A stretch of 64,000 nucleotides of DNA from Minicystis rosea (GTDB taxonomy: Bacteria > Myxococcota_A > Polyangia > Polyangiales > Polyangiaceae). Shown in pieces: positions 44,643-55,602 of the stretch (positions are counted from its first letter, which is position 1; the number at the start of each line of letters is the position of its first letter). Below the pieces are notes generated by a model. That model did no database searches. It was given only the letters and a program-made list of their open reading frames with translations, and had not been told where the DNA came from. The stretch lies in the NCBI GenBank assembly GCA_001931535.1, contig CP016211.1, positions 8,603,703 through 8,667,702 of the forward strand, written 5' to 3'. Both the position numbers and the translations under genes were made by a program.

Positions 44643-47348
44643 GTGTCGACGTCCGATCACTTCGACCTTGTTCCGAGCCATGAGCTCGATGCACCCGTCC
44701 ATTCGGAAGGCGAGAGCCGCGGCCGGCGCCGGCGCAGGCGCATCCGCATCGAAGGAGACGAGGCGCCCGCGAGCGCGCTCGATACGCTGCGGCTACCCGC
44801 GATCTTGCTCGCGGTCGTCGTCATCGGCTCCGTGCTCGCGATTGGCACGGTGCACCTATCCGTCCTCGCGGTGGTCGCAGCCGTCACGTTCGCGGCCGCG
44901 GGCATCGCGGTGCATCGCCAAGCGCAGACGCGCCGCGGCCTGGTCGTGCCGCTCCCCGCGCTCGTGTTCGCGGGCCTCGCGCTCTTCACGTTGCTTCAGG
45001 CGATCCCGCTGCCGATGCGCTGGCTCGAGTCCATCGCCTCGGCCAACGCCGACGTCTGGCAGCGCAGCTTGTTGCCCTTCGGCGAAGGTAGCCCGGGTTG
45101 GGCCGCGATCTCGCTCGATCCCGGGGCCTCGCTGGTCGAGGTCCTCAAGTGGACGACGTATGCGGCCGTGTTCCTCACGGCCTCCGCCGTCGCGGCGCGG
45201 CACGGCGCGGTGTGGGGTGTGCTCACCGTCTTCGGCGCGGCGGTCGTCGCCGCGCTCGCCACCATCGGGCACGGGCTCGCCGGCGCCACCAAGGTGTACG
45301 GCCTCTATCAGCCCACGTTCCATGCGATCGCCTGGCACATCGGCCCGCTCCTCAATCCCAACAACCTCGCGGGCTACCTGAACCTCGGCGCCTTGTGCGG
45401 GCTCGGTCTCCTGCTCTCGCATCGGCCGCCGATCCCGCGCTGGCTCCTCGGTCTCGGCGTCGCGCTGATCGTCGCGATCGACGTGAGCGCCGCCTCGCGC
45501 GCGGGCGTGCTTGCGCTGCCCATCGGCGCCGTCGGCCTCGCGCTGCTCACGCGCCGAGCCCGCGAGAAGGAGGCGGGCGGGCAGAGCGCGTCGACGTGGC
45601 TCATCGTCGCGGCGGTCGCCGGCGGCGCGCTGCTCGCGATGTTGGGCAGCAACGACAAGGCCTGGAGCGAGCTGCGCGACAAGAACGTGCAGAAGCTCTC
45701 GATGCTCGTCTGGGCCAAGCCGATGATCTCGGAGCACCCGATCTTCGGCGTCGGCCGCGGCGCGTTCGAGAGCGCCTTCCCCGTGTACCGGCCGGTGCCC
45801 GGCAACGTGGTGTTCACGCACGCGGAGAACGTCGTGGTCCAATGGATCACCGAGTGGGGCCTGCCCGTCGCCGTCGCGGCGCTCGCCGTGCTCGCGTGGG
45901 CGTTCGGGCCGCGACGCCTCGGCGCGCGGCGCAGCGCGCTCGCGGCCGGCGCGTGGATGGGCGTGGCCGCGCTGCTCCTGCAGAACCTGGTCGATCTCGC
46001 GCTCGAGGTACCCGCGGTGTGCATCGGCGTGGCCACGGTGCTCGGCTCGCTCTGGGGCGACGCACGCGCGCACGCGCCGCTCGAAGGGTGGCACCTCGGC
46101 CGGCCGCTCGAAGAAGGTCGGGCGCGCGCCGCGGGCATCGCGCTCGGCGCGCTCGGCGCGGCCTCCCTGGTGGCCGCGATCGCGTTCGGCGCGCACGACG
46201 TGGCCGCCGATCGCGCGGCGCTGCATCAAGCCTTCGATCGGGTGACGTCGTCTCGCCCGGAGGCCGTCGCTCCGATCCGCGCCGAGCTGCGCCGCGCCAT
46301 GCTCGCGCACCCGGCCGAGCCTTATTTCCCGCTGCTCGGTGGCATGATCGCCTTCCGCACCCGCGATCAGAGCCCCATCCCCTGGATCCAACGCACCCTC
46401 GAGCGCGCGCGCATGAACGGCCGCGCGCACCTCCTGCTCGCGGAGGTCCTCGCCTCGCGCGGCGCGCGCCGGCAAGCGCTCCTCGAGCTGCGGCTCGGGA
46501 TGGAGAACGATCCATCCTTGGAAGTCCCCGTGGCTGCGCACGCCACACGCTGGGCCAAGAGCTGGGAAGATCTGCTCGCCGCGGTGCCCGATGGTGCCGC
46601 GGGCGCGCCCGTCCTCGCGGAGATGGCGCTGCGTCTCTCGGACCCGCAGCACCCGGGCGATCCCGTGCTGCGCAGCCAATGCGATCGCGAGGCGCTGCTC
46701 CGCGATCCCAAGCTGCTGAAGCCGCGCATGCGGGAGTGTGACGTGCGCCTCCAGGCCATCCAGAGCGGCGCCACCACGGGGATCTGCGCGGATCTGGCGC
46801 ACTGTCGCGCCGAGATCCTGGAGCACGCCGACGCCGTCGCCTCGCTCCACCCCGACGCGTCGCTCGCCATCGAGCTGCGGGCGCGGCTCCTCGCCGCCGA
46901 AGGCAAGCCCGACGAGGGCGTGCGCCTCTTGGAGCGAGGCTGTGATCGTGTGACCGAGCGGACGAGCTGTCTCCGTGTCCGCGTCCTCGTCGCCTCTCAA
47001 ATGAAGGCGCCCGAAGCGCTCGGCATCGCGTCCAAGGACTATCTCGGCGCCGCCTGCGTGAGCAACCAAATCTGCGCAGACGCGGCCGATTGGCTCGCGG
47101 CCGTGCGCGCGGGCCGCAACGATCTGGGCGCCGCGCTCGCGCTCTACGCCCGCGCGGCCCGTGAAGATCCCAACAACGAAACCCGCTGGATGCGCGTCGC
47201 CGACGTGGCCAGCCGGAGCGGCGCGCACCTCCAAGCCGCCGACGCGCTGGAGAAGGTCGCGAAGCAACGCGGTGGCGCCGATCCCGAGCTCAAGAAGCGC
47301 ATCGACAGCGAACGCTCGCAGGCCCTCGGCGGTCTCTTGAAGCGCTGA
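44643..47348 (+). CDS. O-antigen ligase/polymerase-like membrane protein with TPR-like tail
   Basis: About 901 aa. An N-terminal basic segment then ten or more transmembrane helices. The large periplasmic loop pattern 'LLNPNNLAGYLNLG' and 'SEHPIFGVGRGAFESAFPVY' ... 'HAENVVVQWITEWG' is characteristic of the Wzy_C/WaaL O-antigen ligase family. The last 350 residues are helical repeats resembling TPR. It would ligate or polymerise lipid-linked glycans at the periplasmic face. The start is uncertain: GTG 44643 or GTG 44631 are both in frame without a clear Shine-Dalgarno. Confidence 0.8.
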   Translation: MSTSDHFDLVPSHELDAPVHSEGESRGRRRRRRIRIEGDEAPASALDTLRLPAILLAVVVIGSVLAIGTVHLSVLAVVAAVTFAAAGIAVHRQAQTRRGLVVPLPALVFAGLALFTLLQAIPLPMRWLESIASANADVWQRSLLPFGEGSPGWAAISLDPGASLVEVLKWTTYAAVFLTASAVAARHGAVWGVLTVFGAAVVAALATIGHGLAGATKVYGLYQPTFHAIAWHIGPLLNPNNLAGYLNLGALCGLGLLLSHRPPIPRWLLGLGVALIVAIDVSAASRAGVLALPIGAVGLALLTRRAREKEAGGQSASTWLIVAAVAGGALLAMLGSNDKAWSELRDKNVQKLSMLVWAKPMISEHPIFGVGRGAFESAFPVYRPVPGNVVFTHAENVVVQWITEWGLPVAVAALAVLAWAFGPRRLGARRSALAAGAWMGVAALLLQNLVDLALEVPAVCIGVATVLGSLWGDARAHAPLEGWHLGRPLEEGRARAAGIALGALGAASLVAAIAFGAHDVAADRAALHQAFDRVTSSRPEAVAPIRAELRRAMLAHPAEPYFPLLGGMIAFRTRDQSPIPWIQRTLERARMNGRAHLLLAEVLASRGARRQALLELRLGMENDPSLEVPVAAHATRWAKSWEDLLAAVPDGAAGAPVLAEMALRLSDPQHPGDPVLRSQCDREALLRDPKLLKPRMRECDVRLQAIQSGATTGICADLAHCRAEILEHADAVASLHPDASLAIELRARLLAAEGKPDEGVRLLERGCDRVTERTSCLRVRVLVASQMKAPEALGIASKDYLGAACVSNQICADAADWLAAVRAGRNDLGAALALYARAAREDPNNETRWMRVADVASRSGAHLQAADALEKVAKQRGGADPELKKRIDSERSQALGGLLKR

Positions 47349-47503
47349 TCGGGAGGATCCTCTGCCCCCGTGGTGCGCCGCGCTGGGGCGCCTTGCGTCT
47401 CACGATGAACATCCGCGCTGTGCCGAGCAACGATCCGCGGTGCACCCCCGTCCTTGGCGGGGCCGATCGCCGATGCTAGCGTCGGCGCCGCAGCAATCCC
47501 CGC

Positions 47504-48502
47504 ATGAAACGCGCGCTCATCACCGGCATCACTGGACAAGACGGCTCCTACCTCGCCGAGCTCTTGCTCGAGAAGGGCTACGAGGTGCACGGCATCGTGC
47601 GCCGCTCGAGCTCCTTCAACACGGAGCGCATCGATCACCTCTACCGCGACCCGCACGAGCGAGGCGTACGCCTCTTCCTGCACTACGGTGATCTCAACGA
47701 CGCCTCGTCGCTCCAATCCATCCTCTTCGACGTGAAGCCCGACGAGGTCTACAACCTCGCCGCCCAGAGCCACGTGCGCGTCTCGTTCGACATCCCCGAG
47801 TACACGGGGGAGATCACGGCGCTCGGCTCCATCCGCATCCTCGAGGCCATCCGCAAGCTCGGCATCGCCTGCCGCTTCTACCAAGCGAGCTCCAGCGAGC
47901 TCTACGGCAAGGTCGTGGAGACGCCGCAGCGCGAGACGACGCCCTTCCACCCGCGGAGCCCGTACGCCGCGGCCAAGGCCTACGCCTTCTACGTCACGCA
48001 GAACTACCGCGAGGCCTACAACCTGTTCGCGGTCAACGGCATCCTCTTCAACCACGAGAGCGAGCGCCGCGGCGAGACCTTCGTGACCCGCAAGATCACG
48101 CGCGCCGTCGGCCGCATCAAGCTGGGGATGCAGCGCGATCTCTTCCTCGGCAACCTCGACGCCAAGCGCGATTGGGGCCACGCCGCCGACTACGTCGAGG
48201 CCATGTGGCTCATGCTCCAGCAGACCGAGGCCGACGACTACGTGATCGGCACCGGCGAGACGCACTCGGTGCGCGAGTTCCTGGAGCTCGCCTTCGGTCG
48301 TGTCGGCCTCGATTACCAGGAGTTCGTCAAGATCGACCCGCGCTACTTCCGCCCGGCGGAGGTCGATCTGCTCCTCGCCGATCCCAGCCGCGCCAAGCAA
48401 AAGCTCGGCTGGCAGCCGAAGGTCGGCTTCGCGGAGCTCGTGGCCCGCATGGTCGACTCCGACCTCGAGCTCGCCGCCCGCGAGAAGCGCGCCCGCGGCT
48501 AG
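47504..48502 (+). CDS. gmd: GDP-mannose 4,6-dehydratase
   Basis: A 332-aa protein. 'ALITGITGQDGSYLAELLLE' Rossmann motif, 'VYNLAAQSHVRVSFD', catalytic Ser/Thr-Tyr-Lys region ('SSSELYGKVVETPQRE', 'SPYAAAKAYA'), and 'FNHESERRGETFVTRKI' are specific for Gmd. It converts GDP-mannose to GDP-4-keto-6-deoxymannose, a precursor of perosamine or fucose. ATG 47504. Followed within 16 bp by the second asnB-like gene. Confidence 0.95.
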   Translation: MKRALITGITGQDGSYLAELLLEKGYEVHGIVRRSSSFNTERIDHLYRDPHERGVRLFLHYGDLNDASSLQSILFDVKPDEVYNLAAQSHVRVSFDIPEYTGEITALGSIRILEAIRKLGIACRFYQASSSELYGKVVETPQRETTPFHPRSPYAAAKAYAFYVTQNYREAYNLFAVNGILFNHESERRGETFVTRKITRAVGRIKLGMQRDLFLGNLDAKRDWGHAADYVEAMWLMLQQTEADDYVIGTGETHSVREFLELAFGRVGLDYQEFVKIDPRYFRPAEVDLLLADPSRAKQKLGWQPKVGFAELVARMVDSDLELAAREKRARG

Positions 48503-48518
48503 CCGAACGGAGGGCGCC

Positions 48519-50411
48519 GTGTGCGGAATCTTCGGCTACCTGAGCGACGCTGCGGACCTCGACGAGGCGCGCACGCTCGCGACCGCGCAGGAGGCGCTGC
48601 GGCACCGCGGTCCGGATGATCGCGGCACCCACCGCGCGACGAAGGGCGACCTCCGCATCGGCCTGGCCCACACGCGCCTCGCCATCATCGATCTCTCCCC
48701 CGGCGGCCACCAACCGGTGAGCACCGGCGACGGCCGCTACACCCTCGTCTACAACGGCGAGGTCTACAACTTCCGCGAGCTGCGCGAAGAGCTCGAAGGG
48801 CTCGGCGCGACGTTCCGATCGAGCTGCGACACCGAGGTCGTGCTCGAGGCCTACGCGCGTTGGGGCCGAGGCGCGCTCACCCGCTTCCGCGGGATGTTCG
48901 CCATCGCCGTGTGGGACGCGCACGAGGGCACGCTCTTTCTCGCGCGCGATCGGCTCGGCATCAAGCCGCTCTATTACACGCGTGGCCCGCGCGGCTTCGC
49001 CTTCGCCTCGGAGATCCGCGCCCTGCTCGCGACGGGCTTCGCCGAGCGGCGCCTCTCGCGGCGCGCCCTCCAGAGCTACTTCGCCTTCGGCGCCGTCTCC
49101 GATCCCGACGTCATCCTCGACGGCGTCACCTCGCTCGCCCCCGGATCGTGGGCGTTGCTGAAGGACGGCAAGCTCGAGACGCGCGCCTACTGGAGCCTCC
49201 CCCTCACCAACGAGCGCGACGCCGCCTTCGCCGACGAGGCGCGCTCCATCGAGCCGATCTTGCAGGAAGCCGTGAGCCTCCGGCTCATCGCCGACGTGCC
49301 CATCGGCGTCTTCCTCTCCGGCGGCATCGACAGCTCCGTCGTGGTCGCGCTGGCCACGCGCGCATCGAGCACGCCCGTGCACACCTTCACGGTGACCTTC
49401 GACGAGGAGCGCTACAGCGAGGCTCCCTATGCAGCCGAGGTCGCGCGTCGCTACGGCTGCGATCACCATCAGGTGCACCTGCCCGCGAGCCGCGCGGTGC
49501 TGCATTTCGGCGACGCCATCCGCGCGCTCGATCAGCCGTCGGTCGACGGCGTGAACACGTACTTCGTCTCGAAGGCCGCGCGCGCAGCCGGCCTCACGGT
49601 CGCGCTCTCGGGCCTCGGCGGCGACGAGGTCTTCGCCGGCTATTCGTACTTCCGTGCCTTCGGCCCGCTCCGCGCCCTCGCGCGCACCGCCGGTCGCCTC
49701 CCGCCGCCGTTGCATCGCGGGCTCGGCCTCGCGGGCGGCGCGAGCGGCTTGCCGGTCCAGGTGCGCAAGCTCTCTGCCCTCCTCGCCGGCGACGGCTCCG
49801 CGGCCGCCGTCTACGCCGCGCAGCGCGCCATGTTCACCCCGGAGGAGCGCCGGGTCCTCCTCGTCGATGGCATCGAAGATCCCGCGTACCTCGGCGTCAC
49901 CGCGCCCTCGGAGATCGATCCGCGGCTCGCCTCCGGCAAGCTCGATCCCGTGAACGCCTACTCGGCGCTGGAGCTATCGAATTACCTCCGTCATACGTTG
50001 CTCCGCGACACCGACGTCATGAGCATGGCGCACGGCCTCGAGGTGCGTGTCCCGCTCATCGATCACGTGCTCCTCGAGCGCGTCATGCGCATCCCCGGCG
50101 CGCTCAAGATCGGGCCGAACGGCAACAAGCCGCTCCTCACGGCCACCGTGCCGACGTTGCCCGACAGCGCGGTGAACCGGCAGAAGATGGGCTTCACGCT
50201 GCCCTACGAAGCGTGGTTCCGCGGCCCGCTCCGCCCCTGGGTGGAGGAGCTTCTCCTCGGAAGCACGATGCGCAAGCTCGGCTTCTTGCAGGTCCAAGGC
50301 GTCGAGCGCCTCTGGCGCTCGTTCCTCAAGGGGGATAGGTACACCAACTACGCGCGCGTCTGGTGCGTGGCCGCGCTCGCCGGCTGGTGCGATGCGAACG
50401 GCGTCGGATGA
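48519..50411 (+). CDS. AsnB-type glutamine-dependent amidotransferase 2
   Basis: A 630-aa protein starting with GTG 48519 so that Cys2 (V-CGIFGYL) becomes the nucleophile; GGAGG lies seven bases upstream. 'HRGPDDRGTH', 'YNGEVYNFRELREEL', 'FLSGGIDSSVVVAL' and 'GLGGDEVFAGY' are present. Two AsnB-like enzymes in the same polysaccharide locus suggest amidation of different uronic acid positions. ATGA overlap with the next glycosyltransferase. Confidence 0.9.
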   Translation: MCGIFGYLSDAADLDEARTLATAQEALRHRGPDDRGTHRATKGDLRIGLAHTRLAIIDLSPGGHQPVSTGDGRYTLVYNGEVYNFRELREELEGLGATFRSSCDTEVVLEAYARWGRGALTRFRGMFAIAVWDAHEGTLFLARDRLGIKPLYYTRGPRGFAFASEIRALLATGFAERRLSRRALQSYFAFGAVSDPDVILDGVTSLAPGSWALLKDGKLETRAYWSLPLTNERDAAFADEARSIEPILQEAVSLRLIADVPIGVFLSGGIDSSVVVALATRASSTPVHTFTVTFDEERYSEAPYAAEVARRYGCDHHQVHLPASRAVLHFGDAIRALDQPSVDGVNTYFVSKAARAAGLTVALSGLGGDEVFAGYSYFRAFGPLRALARTAGRLPPPLHRGLGLAGGASGLPVQVRKLSALLAGDGSAAAVYAAQRAMFTPEERRVLLVDGIEDPAYLGVTAPSEIDPRLASGKLDPVNAYSALELSNYLRHTLLRDTDVMSMAHGLEVRVPLIDHVLLERVMRIPGALKIGPNGNKPLLTATVPTLPDSAVNRQKMGFTLPYEAWFRGPLRPWVEELLLGSTMRKLGFLQVQGVERLWRSFLKGDRYTNYARVWCVAALAGWCDANGVG

Positions 50412-51601
50412 AGATCCTCTACCTCACCCCCGGCTGCTTCGACAAAGGCGGGATCTCCCGATACACGCGCTACCAGATCGAAGCGCTCTACACGATCTTC
50501 GGTCGCGATCGCGTGCGCACGCTCTCGCTCCTCGGCCCCGACGCCGACAGCTTGGAGCACGCGTTCGACGTCGACTTCCACGCCTCCGGCAACGGCCCGC
50601 GCGACAAGGCGGCGCTCATCCGCGAGGCCGTCACGCGGGCCGTGCGCGAGCGGCCCGACGTGATCCACGCCGCGCACGTGAACCTCTCCGGCATGGCCGT
50701 GACCCTCGCCGCCGCCGTGCGCGCCCGCGCGGTGCTCAACGTCTACGGCCTCGAGGTCTGGAGCGGCCTCCGCCCCGACGCCGCCATGGGCCTGCGCCTC
50801 GTGCCCCACGTGATCTCGGACTGCCATTTCACGGCGCGCTACGTGCGCGCGCACGGCACCGGCAAGCGCGCCCACATCGGCGTCGTGTGGGACTGCGTCG
50901 ACGTCGACAAGCTCACCCCCGGCGCGCCGCGGCCCGACGTCCTCTGCAAGTACCAGATCCCCGATCCCGCGACGGGCATCAACGTGCTCACCCTCGGGCG
51001 CCTCTCGCAGGACGCGGCCCACAAGGGCTACGACCGCTTGCTCGAAGCGTTCGCCCGCGCGTCCGCCACCGTGCCCGAGCTGCGCTTGATCTACGCCGGC
51101 CGCGGCAACCTCATCGAGCCGTTGCGCGCCCGCGCCGCCGCCATGGGCCTCGGCGATCGGGTGCATTTCACGGGCGCCGTGCACGAGGACGACATGATCG
51201 ACGTGTATCGCAGCGCGCACGTCTTCTCGCTGGCCAGCGATCGCGGGCGCAATCGCGGCGAGGGCCTCCCCCTCACGCCGCTCGAAGCGTCGGCGTGCGG
51301 CGTGCCGATCATCGTCGGCAACCAGGACGGCTCGCAGGAGGCGATCGTCGGCGAGGCCAACGGCTTCGTCATCGATCCGTTCGATCTCCACGCCCACGCG
51401 CGCCGCTTGATCCAGCTCGCGCGCCGGCCGGACCTGCGCGCGGCCATGGGCGCCGCCGCCCGCGAGCGCGCCGAGAGCGCGCTCTCTTACCAGCGCTTCG
51501 TCGCCGAGCATCGCGCGCTCTACGCCACGTGGCTCGGCGACGAGAAGATCGGGATCGCCACGCCCCATGGAGCCTCTGCGATCCCAGCGAGGAGCAGCTA
51601 A
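50408..51601 (+). CDS. GT4-type glycosyltransferase
   Basis: A 397-aa GT-B protein. 'PGCFDKGGISRYTRYQIEAL' near the N-terminus; 'LTLGRLSQDAAHKGYDRLLE' and 'EGLPLTPLEASACGVPIIVG' are the donor-binding motifs of GT4 family members. It starts on ATG 50408 overlapping the asnB stop. It probably adds a GDP- or UDP-sugar to the glycan. Confidence 0.9.
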   Translation: MKILYLTPGCFDKGGISRYTRYQIEALYTIFGRDRVRTLSLLGPDADSLEHAFDVDFHASGNGPRDKAALIREAVTRAVRERPDVIHAAHVNLSGMAVTLAAAVRARAVLNVYGLEVWSGLRPDAAMGLRLVPHVISDCHFTARYVRAHGTGKRAHIGVVWDCVDVDKLTPGAPRPDVLCKYQIPDPATGINVLTLGRLSQDAAHKGYDRLLEAFARASATVPELRLIYAGRGNLIEPLRARAAAMGLGDRVHFTGAVHEDDMIDVYRSAHVFSLASDRGRNRGEGLPLTPLEASACGVPIIVGNQDGSQEAIVGEANGFVIDPFDLHAHARRLIQLARRPDLRAAMGAAARERAESALSYQRFVAEHRALYATWLGDEKIGIATPHGASAIPARSS

Positions 51602-51602
51602 G

Positions 51603-52811
51603 ATGGCCGTTGAGGAGCACCGCATGATCCCCGTCGCCGCGCCCATCATCGGCGAGCGCGAGATCGCGTACGTCACCGACGCCGTCCGCTCGGGCTGGGT
51701 GTCGAGCATCGGGCCTTACATCGATCGCTTCGAGGAGGCCTTCGCCCATTACATCGGCGTGCGCCACGCCATTGCGGTGAGCAATGGCACCGTGGCCCTC
51801 CACCTCGCCCTCCACGCCCTCGGCGTGGGCCCCGGGGACGAGGTGATCGTGCCCGATCTCACCTTCGCGGCCACCGTCCACACCGTGCTTCAGACCGGCG
51901 CGGTGCCCGTCCTCGCCGACGTCGTCCCGGAGACGTGGTGCCTCGATCCCCGCGCCGTTGAACGCGCGCTGACCGGGCGCACCAAAGCCATCGTCCCCGT
52001 GCACCTCTTCGGTCAGCCCGCCGACATGCCCGCCCTCGGCGCGCTCGCCCGTCCGCGCGGGATCCGCATCCTCGAGGACGCGGCCGAAGCGCACGGCGCC
52101 TCGCTCTTCGTCGCGCGCCGCGACGCCACGGGGGCCTCGGCCTACGAAGCGGCCAAGGTCGGCGCGCTCGGCGACATCGGCTCCTTCTCGTTCTACGGCA
52201 ACAAGCTCATGACCACGGGCGAGGGCGGCATGCTCACGACGGACGACGACGCGCTCGCCCGTCGCTGCCGCTTCCTCAAAGATCACGGCATGAGCCCGGA
52301 GCGCCGCTACTACCACACCGAGCTCGCCTTCAATTACCGCATGACCAACCTCCAGGCCGCGCTCGGCCTGGCGCAGCTCGAGCAGCTCGAGACCTTCATC
52401 GCCAAGAAGCGCCAGATCATGGCCTGGTACCGGGAGGATCTCGCCTCCATCCCGCACCTCACGCTCAACCCGGATCTGCCGGCCGCGCCCGGCGCGTCGC
52501 TCGCGGGGCGCAGCGTCTTCTGGATGATCAGCGTCGTCCTCGGCGAGGAGATCCGCCTCTCCCGCGACGAGGTCTCCACGCGCCTGCGCGCCCTCGGCAT
52601 CGACACGCGTCCCTTCTTCGTGCCCATGAGCGCGCTCCCGCACCTCTCCGCGGCGCGCGCGGTGGGCGCCGAGATCGATCGTTGCCCGGCCTCGGCGCGC
52701 CTCTCCGCGCGCGGCCTCAACCTGCCGAGCGGCTGCGGCCTCACGCGCGAGGACGTCGCCCGCGTCGCGCAAACGCTCGCCGACGTCCTCTCCGGAGCGC
52801 GCGCCGGATGA
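51603..52811 (+). CDS. DegT-family aminotransferase, GDP-perosamine-synthase-like
   Basis: A 402-aa PLP enzyme. 'SGWVSSIGPYIDRFEEAFAH', 'VSNGTVALHLALHALGVG', 'EDAAEAHGA' and 'FSFYGNKLMTTGEGGML' (Lys-PLP). The N-terminus closely resembles perosamine synthase (Per/RfbE), which converts the Gmd product GDP-4-keto-6-deoxymannose to GDP-perosamine. The presence of gmd upstream in the same operon supports this reaction. ATG 51603 has GAGGAGC upstream; ATG 51624 is an alternative. Confidence 0.85.
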   Translation: MAVEEHRMIPVAAPIIGEREIAYVTDAVRSGWVSSIGPYIDRFEEAFAHYIGVRHAIAVSNGTVALHLALHALGVGPGDEVIVPDLTFAATVHTVLQTGAVPVLADVVPETWCLDPRAVERALTGRTKAIVPVHLFGQPADMPALGALARPRGIRILEDAAEAHGASLFVARRDATGASAYEAAKVGALGDIGSFSFYGNKLMTTGEGGMLTTDDDALARRCRFLKDHGMSPERRYYHTELAFNYRMTNLQAALGLAQLEQLETFIAKKRQIMAWYREDLASIPHLTLNPDLPAAPGASLAGRSVFWMISVVLGEEIRLSRDEVSTRLRALGIDTRPFFVPMSALPHLSAARAVGAEIDRCPASARLSARGLNLPSGCGLTREDVARVAQTLADVLSGARAG

Positions 52812-54484
52812 TGCCGCGCCGGCCGGCGGGCCTTCGATCCGCGCCGTCGGCCGATGATGGGCCCGTCACCCCCGCGGAGAGCGACGGCGCTCCCGAGCCT
52901 CGCCACACAGGTCCCGTCGGCCTGCGTGCCCGCGGCCGCCCCGCGCCCCTCGGCCAGCGGGGCCGCGCGATCCCACGAGGCCTCACGGGCGCGCGCGATC
53001 CGCACGCAGAGTCGGGCCTCTCCGGCGTGGTCCTCTTCCTCGTCACCAACATGGCGTACTTCCTGTGCGCCGCGGTGATCCCGGTGCACCTGCTCTTCGC
53101 CGTCGAGGAGCACTCCTTCGCCGTGCGCATCCTCACCGCGCTGCCCGCGGTGATCCTCATCCTCGAGACGCAGCACTTCCTCAAGCACGAGGCGGGCGAG
53201 CTGCCGTTCATGCCCCTCGCGCTGCTCCAGTACTACGTCGTCTTCTGCCTCGGCCTCTTCTTCGACCTGCCGTTCTACGACCTCCAAGGTCCGGTGAACT
53301 TCAGCCCCGACGCGCGCCTCGGCGGCGCCACCGCCGTCGCCCTCGGTGCCATGTGCTTGTGGCTCGGCGCGCGCCTGGGTCGCAAGCTCGGGCCCCGCGC
53401 GGGCGCGCTCCTCGAGCAGGCCATGCCGCGGCGCGAGCTCCCGGAGCAATGGGACCGGGCGTTTTACATCTACGGCGCCGCGACCATGGCGTTCTCGGTC
53501 ATGATGCTCTTCTGGCCGAACGCTCTCCCGGCGCCGCTCGTCCAGCCCATCTACTACGCCTTCCCGATGGAGCTGCTCGTCGGCTTCGCCATCATCGCGC
53601 CGCCGCGCCGGCTGGGCCCGCGCACCGCGCATCTCCTCATCGGCTTCACCATCCTCGTCGGCATCCTCCGCGGCACGCTCGAAGCGGTCTTCCGCGCCGG
53701 CATCGCGTTCACCACTGGAACCTGGGCCGCCTTCCGCAAGGTCTCGCTGCGCCTCGCGCTCGCCGTGCTCGTGATCTACGCCCTCTTCCAGCCCGTGAAG
53801 ACCTCGTTCCGCGATCAGGTCTGGGGCGCCTCCGCGAGGTCTTCGCAGACCATCGGCGTGGGCGAGCGCGTCACCGCGTGGCAGAACGCGTTCTCCACGG
53901 AGAGCCGGCACGACCAGCAGAGCAGCGGCAGCATCGCGCGCCTCTCCGAGCTGGGCGCGGTCATGCACATGTTCGACGTGTGCCCCGGGCGCGTCGACTA
54001 CCTGAACGGCTCCGGTTTCCTGCCGATCCTGTACGCGCCGATCCCCCGCTTCATCTGGCCCAACAAGCCGACGACCCGCGAGACCTTTCAACGCTACGCC
54101 GTCGTCTTCGGCCGCCAGACGGAGCTGGGCGCGATCACCACCGCCATCAACCTGCCCCTCTTGACCGAGGGTTATTGGAATTTCGGGTGGCCGGGCATCG
54201 TCTTCGTCTGCGTCGCGCTCGGCCTCTGGCTCGGCATGTCGCAGAAGGCGTTCGCCAGCGATCACTGGGCCATGCGAGCGACCGGCATCGCCAACATCAC
54301 CGCCGTCACGGTCGCGGGCCCGATCATCACGGTGTACAGCTCCATCTTCCAGTTGATGACCGGTCGCCTCGTGGTCTGTTGGGGCATCTTCTGGCTGGGC
54401 ACGCTGCTGAGCCGTCGTCGCTACGACAGCCCGGCGATCATGGGCCGGCAAGCGCTCCTTCGGCGCGGCGCCGTGCGACGATAG
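52808..54484 (+). CDS. O-antigen polymerase-like multi-pass membrane protein
   Basis: A 558-aa protein. The first about 65 residues are a Pro/Arg-rich cytoplasmic tail, followed by about 11 hydrophobic helices. 'FLPILYAPIPRFIWPNKPTT' and 'LLTEGYWNFGWPGIVFVCVA' resemble the large-loop and PxIWPxKP-like segments of Wzy-type polymerases and the YfeB/oligosaccharide repeat unit polymerase class. ATG 52808 shares ATGA with the perosamine-synthase-like stop. Likely polymerises repeat units. Confidence 0.75.
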   Translation: MMPRRPAGLRSAPSADDGPVTPAESDGAPEPRHTGPVGLRARGRPAPLGQRGRAIPRGLTGARDPHAESGLSGVVLFLVTNMAYFLCAAVIPVHLLFAVEEHSFAVRILTALPAVILILETQHFLKHEAGELPFMPLALLQYYVVFCLGLFFDLPFYDLQGPVNFSPDARLGGATAVALGAMCLWLGARLGRKLGPRAGALLEQAMPRRELPEQWDRAFYIYGAATMAFSVMMLFWPNALPAPLVQPIYYAFPMELLVGFAIIAPPRRLGPRTAHLLIGFTILVGILRGTLEAVFRAGIAFTTGTWAAFRKVSLRLALAVLVIYALFQPVKTSFRDQVWGASARSSQTIGVGERVTAWQNAFSTESRHDQQSSGSIARLSELGAVMHMFDVCPGRVDYLNGSGFLPILYAPIPRFIWPNKPTTRETFQRYAVVFGRQTELGAITTAINLPLLTEGYWNFGWPGIVFVCVALGLWLGMSQKAFASDHWAMRATGIANITAVTVAGPIITVYSSIFQLMTGRLVVCWGIFWLGTLLSRRRYDSPAIMGRQALLRRGAVRR

Positions 54485-54495
54485 AGAGGAACGCT

Positions 54496-55467
<972 letters not shown>

Positions 55468-55570
55468 TCCTGCAGACGTGAATGATTGAGGTGTGAAGGA
55501 CCGCCGGCGCGGCGCCGGAAGTCGCTTGGTGTCGCGCTCCCCCCGCGGATCGAGAGGGAGCGCGCGCCGT

Positions 55571-55597
55571 TGATCACGATGGGGCCGCAAGCGGCCC
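55571..55597. repeat. Dispersed palindromic element, copy 2
   Basis: Between the convergent UXS and PHM-like genes. GATCACGAT then GGGGCCGC (55580-55587) and GCGGCCCC (55590-55597). An outer TGATCA/TGATCA flank extends the dyad. Could serve as a bidirectional terminator between convergent genes. Confidence 0.75.
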
Positions 55598-55602
55598 CAT
55601 GA

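Noticed and set aside
53065..54480. Long alternate frame before the UXS gene
   Set aside because: It overlaps the polymerase-like gene and is Arg/His/Pro-rich; only its part after 54496 is real.
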